Source: Cymbidium sinense (lineage: Eukaryota; Streptophyta; Magnoliopsida; Asparagales; Orchidaceae). Taken from it: a stretch of DNA of 64,000 nucleotides. A program made the translations under genes and the position numbers. The stretch is from NCBI GenBank assembly GCA_021442155.1, contig CM038216.1, positions 86,462,945 through 86,526,944 on the forward strand. The letters are read 5' to 3'. Below the pieces are notes generated by a model. The model saw only the letters and a program-made list of their open reading frames with translations. It ran no database searches and was not told the DNA's origin. Shown here in pieces: positions 58,538 through 64,000 of the stretch. Within the stretch, counting starts at the first letter, position 1; every line of letters begins with the position of its first letter.

Positions 58538-60988
58538 TTCGGTTTGCTTAATTCTAAAAAAAACTCTAAACCCTAAAAATCCTAAATCCTCAAGCCTAAA
58601 CACTAAACCCTAAACCGTAAACCTTAAACCATAAACCCTAAACCCTAAACCATAAACCCTAAACCCTAAAACCCTAAACCCTAAACACTAAACACTAAAC
58701 CTTAACCTTAACCCTAAACACTAAACCCTAAACCCTAAACCCTAAAATGCTAAACCCATAAACCCTAAACCCAAAACTCTAAACCCTATACCCTAAAAAC
58801 CTAAAACCTAAAGCCTAAAGCCTAAACTTTCCCGTAAGCTAACCCTAAACCTTAATCCCTAAACCCTTACAACCCTCAACCCTAAAGCCTAAACACTAAA
58901 CCCTAAACCCTAAATCCTAAACCCTAATCATAAACCCTAAACCCTAAAACCCTAAACCCTAAACCCTAAACCCTAAACCCGAAAAACCTAAAAACCTAAT
59001 CCTAACTAAATAAAACCTAAAAATAAAATAAATAAAAAAACTAAATATAAATAAAATAATAAAATAAAATCCTAAACTAAGACCTAAACCTAAACCTAAA
59101 AAATAAAATAAAATAAACTAATAAAAATAAACTAAAATAAAATAAATAAAAACTTAAACTAAAATTAAAACATAAAATAGAACCTAGAATAAAACCAAAT
59201 AAAAAATATAAATGAAATGTAAAAAAAATAAAATAAACCTAAAATAAAATAAAGTAAAAACTAAACAAAAACTTAAACCTAAAAAATAAACATAAAAATA
59301 AATAAAAAATAAAACCTAAAACCTAAAACCTAAACTAAAAAAAAGACCTAAACCTAAACTATAAATAAAATAAACCTAAACCTAAACTAAAATAAATAAA
59401 ACCTAAACCTAAACTAAATACAATAAAATAAACTAAAAATAAACCTAAACCTAAACTAAGAAATAAAACCTAAAAATAAACCTAAAATAAAAACCGAAAA
59501 CCTAAACCTAAAAAAATAAATTAAAAATCTAAACATAAACCTAAAAAAAAAGAAAGAAATAAAACCTAAATCCAACAAATATAATTAAAATAAAACTCAA
59601 CTAAAAAAAAACCTAAACATAAACCTAAACCTAAAATATAAATAAAATAAAAAACCTAAACTAAAATAAATAAACCAAAAATAAATAAAAAATTAAATAA
59701 AAATAAAAAATGAAATAAACTAAAATAATTAAAAATAAACTAACTAAACCTAAACCTACTAGTTTACTTTATTTAAAAAAACCCTAAACCCTAAGCTAAC
59801 CCTAAACCCTAAACCCTAAAATCATAAACCGAAAAGCCTAAACACTAAACCTTAAAGCCTAAACCCGATACTCTAACCCTAAACCCCTAAACCCTAAACA
59901 CTAAAACTCTAAACCCCAAACCCTAAACCCTAAACCCTAAACCCTAAACCCAACACCATAAAAACCTAAAAACCAAAACATAAACTAAATAAAATCTAAA
60001 AATAAAATATATATAAAAAAACCTAAACCTAAATAAATCATAAAATAAAATAAAATAAAACCTAAACTTAAATGAAAAAATATATAAAATAAACTAATAA
60101 AAATAAACTAAAATAAAATAAAGAAAACCTAAACTAAACAAAAAAAAAATAACCTAAGAAAAAAACCTAAATATAATAAAACTAAAAGTAAAATAAAAAA
60201 TAATAAACCTAAAATAAAATAAAAATAAAACTAAATAAAACCTAAACCTAAAAAATAAACTTAAAAATAAATAAAACCTAAACCCTAAACTAAAAAAAAT
60301 AAATTTAACCTAAAATAAAAATAAAATAAACCTGAACCTAAACCTAAACTAAAATAAACTAAACTAAAATAAATAACATAAACCTAAACCTAAACATAAA
60401 CTAAATAAATTAAAATAAACTAAAAATAAACCTAAACCTAAACTAGAAAATAAAATCTAAATATAAATCTAAAACATAAACCTAAAACCTAAACCTAAAA
60501 AAGTAAAATAAAAAACTAAACCTAAGCCTAAAATTAGAATATAAAACCTAAACCTAAGAAAATAAAATAAAAATAAGACTGCACTAAAAAATAAACCCAA
60601 ACCTAAACCTAAACTTAAAAAGTAAACTAAAATAAAAAATGAAACTAAAATAAATAAACTTAAAATAAATAAACTAAACTAAATAAATATAAAAAAATAA
60701 ACCTAAATAAAAATAAGAAAATAAAATAAATTGAAATAAATAAAAAGTAAACTAAATAATCTTAAACCTACTGGTTTACTTAATTTAAAAAAAAAAGCTA
60801 AACCCTAAACATTAAAAAACCCTAAAAGCATAAACCCTAAACCCAAAACTTTAAACCTTAAACATTAACCATAAACCCTAAAACCTAAACCCTAAACCCT
60901 AAACCTAGACCTAAAGTAACTAAATAAATTAAAAAATAAACCTAAACCATAAAACCTAATAAACTTAAACCTAAACCTAAACCTTGAG

Positions 60989-61440
60989 AATTGGAAAAAC
61001 CTTGATGGAAGGAACATCACCATCAATTAGGCTCAGTCTAGATCCGTCGGTGGAGGCGAAGGTGGAGGCGATGGTTATCGCAGTGGTGGTGGGAGATCTG
61101 GAGGTGCTTTTGGATATGGAGGTGGTGGTCAGAGCTGTGTTGGTTATGGAGCAGGAGGAGCAATGAAGGTTACAATCGTGGTGGTGGCAGAGGGAGAGAT
61201 CAAGGATATGATGGTGGATTCTACGCCAAGGGATTGATGGGAATTGAAAGTGAAGATCCGTTGATGGTTATGGAACTGTCTTTATAAGAGAGATGGTTCT
61301 AGTTATCTATGGTTTTGATTTGCTCATGTGGGCTCAACTTTGTCATAGCTTGTGTCTTAGAAAACTTGCTATGTTACTTGGTTGATGAAATCAAAAAGAA
61401 GCAATGTTGAATCTGAATTTATTTTCTGTTTAAAAAAAAA
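60989..61440 (+). pseudogene. GRP copy H: glycine-rich RNA-binding protein, 3' part, in the inverted array
   Basis: On the plus strand, an AG at 60,987-60,988 precedes NWKNLDGRNITIN, then a stop in place of Gln, AQSRSVGGGEGGGDGYRSGGG and FGYGGGGQ. A frameshift near 61,160 follows; in the next frame NEGYNRGGGRGRDQGYDGG continues. The 3'-UTR words (TTATGGAACTGTCTTTATAA, GAAAACTTGCTATGTTACTT, GTTGAATCTGAATTT) lead to an A-run at 61,431. It has the same relation to the C-rich strand as copies A-G, so it was inverted with the array. The frame 60984-61166 is out of frame. Confidence 0.86.
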
Positions 61441-64000
61441 CTAAAAACCCTAAACCCGAAACTAAAACTTGAACCCTAAACTTAAAACCTAAACCCTAAA
61501 CTAAAACTTGAACCTAAACTTAAATCCTCAACCATAAATCCTAAACCCTAAAACCCTAAACCTTAAACCCTAAACCCTAAAACCTTAAATCATAAACCCT
61601 AAACCCTAAACCCTAAAGCCTAAAGCCTAAACCCAAAAAAAACCTAAACCCTAAACCCTAAACCCTAAACCCTAAACCCTAAACTAACCCTAACTCTAAA
61701 CCCTAAACCATAAACCCTAAAAAGCTAAAAACCTAAACCTAAATTAAATAAAACCTAAAAATAGAATAAATAAAAACCTAAACCAAAATAAAATAAAATA
61801 AAAAAGATAAACTAAAACTTAAACCTAAACCTAAAAAAAAAATAAAATAAAAAATAAAAAATAAACTAAAAAGAAATAAATAAAAATCTAAACTAAACAA
61901 AAAATTAAAAAACCTAAATAAATTAAAAATAAAAATAAAATAAACTTAAAATAAAATAAAATAAAAACTAAATAAAAACCTAAACCTAAAAAATAAACCT
62001 AAAGAGAAAACCAAAAATAAAAAATAAAAAAAATAAAACATAAACCCTAAACTAAAAAAAAAACTAAACCTATAATAAAAATAAAATAAACCTAAACCCA
62101 AACTAAAATAAACTAAACTAAAGTAAATGAAACCTAAATCTAAACCTAAACCTAAACAAAATAAAATAAGATAAACAAAAAACAAAACTAAACCTGAACT
62201 TAAAAAAAATAAAACCTAAAAATAAACCTAAAATAAAAACCTAAAACCTAAACCTAAAAAAATAAAATAAAAACTTAAACCAAAACATAAAAAATAAAAA
62301 ATAAAACTTAAACCTAAAAAATAAAATAATAATAAAACTAAACTAAAAATAAACCTAAACCTAAACCTAAAAAATAAACTAAAATAAAAAACCTAAACTA
62401 AAATAAATAAACTAAACTAAATAAAAATAAAAATAAGCCTAAATAAAAATAAAAATAAAATGAACTAAAATAAATAAAAAATAAACTAAATAAACTTAAA
62501 CATTCTAGTTTACTTAATTAAAAATAAATAAAGAAATAAAAAAAATATAAAACATAAAAAAATCCTAACCGCAAATCCTAAACCCTAAACTCTAAACCTA
62601 CAACCCTAAAGCCTAAACCTTAAACCCTAAAACCATAAACCCTAAACCCTAAACCCTAGACCCTAAAACCCTAAACCCTAAACCCTAAACCCTAAAACCT
62701 AAACCTAAACCCTAAACCCTAAACCCTAAACCCTAAACCTTAAACCCTAAAACCCTAAACCCTAAACCCTAAATGCTAAACCCTAAACCCTAAACTCTAA
62801 ACCCTTAAAACCTAAATCTAAAAATAAACTAAACTTAAAATAAAAAAATAAACATAAAAATAAATAAACCTAAAAACTAAACTAAAATAAAATAAATAAA
62901 ACTTAAACTAAATTAAAATAAATCCTAAAAAATAAAAAACCACAATAAGATAATACTTAAACAAAAATAAAAACCTAAAATAAATTAAAATAAAAACAAA
63001 ATAAAAACATAAACCAAAAAATAAACCTAAAAATAAAACTTAAAAATAAATAAAAAATAAAACCTAAACCCTAAACCCTAAACTAAAAAAAACCCAAACA
63101 TAAAATAAAAAAATAAAATAAACCTAAACCTAATATAAATTAAATAAAACCTAAACCTAAACCTAAAATAAACTAACCCTAAACCCTAAACTAAATAAAA
63201 TATAATAAACAAAAAATAAACTTAAACCCAAACTAAATAATAAAACCTAAAAATAAACTTAAAATAAAAACTTAAAAAAATAAAATAAAACCTAAACCTA
63301 AAAATAAAAGATAAAACCTAAACATAAAAAATAAAATTAAAATAAAATTAAACTAAAAAATAAGCATAAACCTAAACCTAAACCTAAAAAATAAATTAAA
63401 ATGTAAAACCCAAACTGAAATAAATAAACATAAAAGAAATAATCTAAATTAAATAAAATAAAAATTAAAACTAAATAAAAATATAAAATAAACTAGCTAA
63501 ACCAAATAACCTGAAACCATAAACCCTAAACCCTAAACACTAAATCATAGAGCCTAAACCCTAAAAATAAACCCTAAACCCTAAACCCTAAACCCCTAAA
63601 CTAAACCTAAAACCTAAACCTAAACCTAAACTAAACTAAACTCCTAACACTAACCTAAACCTAAATGTTAAACCTTAAACCTAAACTAACCTAAACAAAC
63701 TAAGTCCTAAAACCCTAAACCTAAAGACTAAACTATAAACCTAAACCTTAAACCCACCTTAAACTGAACCCTAAACCCTAAACCTAAACCTCAACCCTAA
63801 ATCCTAAACCACTAAAGCTAAACACTAAATAATAAACCCTAAACCTTAAAACCCTAAAGCCTAAACACTAAACCCTAAAACCTACAACCCTAGACACTAA
63901 ACCCTATACCCTGAACCCTAAACCCTAAACCTTGTATCATAAATCCTAAAAACCTAAAACTGAAACCTAAACTAAATAAAAATTTAAAATAAAATAAATG

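Larger units (their letters stand above)
57125..64000 (-). repeat. Second telomere-like satellite array, inverted (C-rich strand on +)
   Basis: CCCTAAA and variants (CCTAAA, AAATAAAACCTAAA) on the + strand. The higher-order order is the exact mirror of the first array: an AAATAAA-rich part, then the landmark in reverse (CCAGTTTACTTAATT), then an A-run and a CCCTAAA-rich part. Landmarks lie near 57,489, 58,538, 59,757, 60,770 and 62,505, giving spacings of about 1.05, 1.2, 1.0 and 1.7 kb; the last holds the GRP relic. The longest perfect run noticed is five CCCTAAA units at 61,649-61,683. No GC-rich islands occur here. The frame 61946-62185 is an artefact. It continues past the window. Confidence 0.9.

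Overview
This window is nuclear DNA from a plant, most likely a flowering plant. The evidence is the Arabidopsis-type telomere motif TTTAGGG/CCCTAAA, a plant L1-type LINE whose ORF1 looks DUF4283-like, RTE-clade LINE fragments, and repeated pieces of a plant glycine-rich RNA-binding protein (GRP7/GRP8-like) gene. I see no intact, clearly functional gene. It reads as repeat-dominated heterochromatin: interstitial, subtelomeric or pericentromeric.

Layout. (1) 1-7.33 kb is an AT-rich flank made of a GC-richer segment near 0.5-0.8 kb, a roughly 420-bp degenerate tandem repeat (4.36-5.70 kb), a cluster of CCCCAG-type motifs (5.7-6.3 kb) and a degenerate AT-rich tandem repeat (6.3-7.3 kb). (2) 7.34-53.35 kb is one very large array of degenerate telomere-like sequence with the G-rich strand (TTTAGGG) on +. 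It is not a simple microsatellite. It has a higher-order unit of about 1.05 kb: a TTTAGGG-rich part, a conserved landmark (AAATTAAGTAAACTGGTAGG), then a TTTATTTTAGG-rich part of about 0.7-0.8 kb. (3) 53.4-57.1 kb is a non-telomeric spacer that starts inside a GRP 3'-UTR relic. (4) 57.12-64.0 kb is a second array of the same family in inverted orientation (CCCTAAA on +), still running at the window edge.

Passengers in the arrays. Eight near-complete copies and three stubs of the last part of a glycine-rich RNA-binding protein gene lie on the C-rich strand: seven copies on - in the first array, one on + in the inverted array. They run from NG-x-NLDG-RNIT at the end of the RRM, through the Gly-rich tail and the GNWRN end, into a shared 3'-UTR. 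All are pseudogenes. A 2.4-kb block carrying two of them is tandemly duplicated (25.0-29.8 kb). Two copies of one 5'-truncated RTE-clade LINE fragment (11.9 and 14.9 kb) were multiplied with the array. A nearly complete, decayed 8.5-kb L1-type LINE (31.0-39.5 kb, - strand) interrupts the array and has a clear 20-bp target-site duplication with one mismatch.

Islands within the first array (13.3, 40.6, 43.6-47.0, 51.1 kb) are GC-rich and become ordinary TTTAGGG-like sequence if C is read as T. That is either strand-specific T-to-C change or a known type of nanopore base-calling error in telomere repeats, and it should be settled before any biological reading.

The most interesting item is the composite satellite itself: a kilobase-scale telomere-like repeat unit that has co-amplified the terminal part of a glycine-rich RNA-binding protein gene, and that occurs in two head-to-head blocks.
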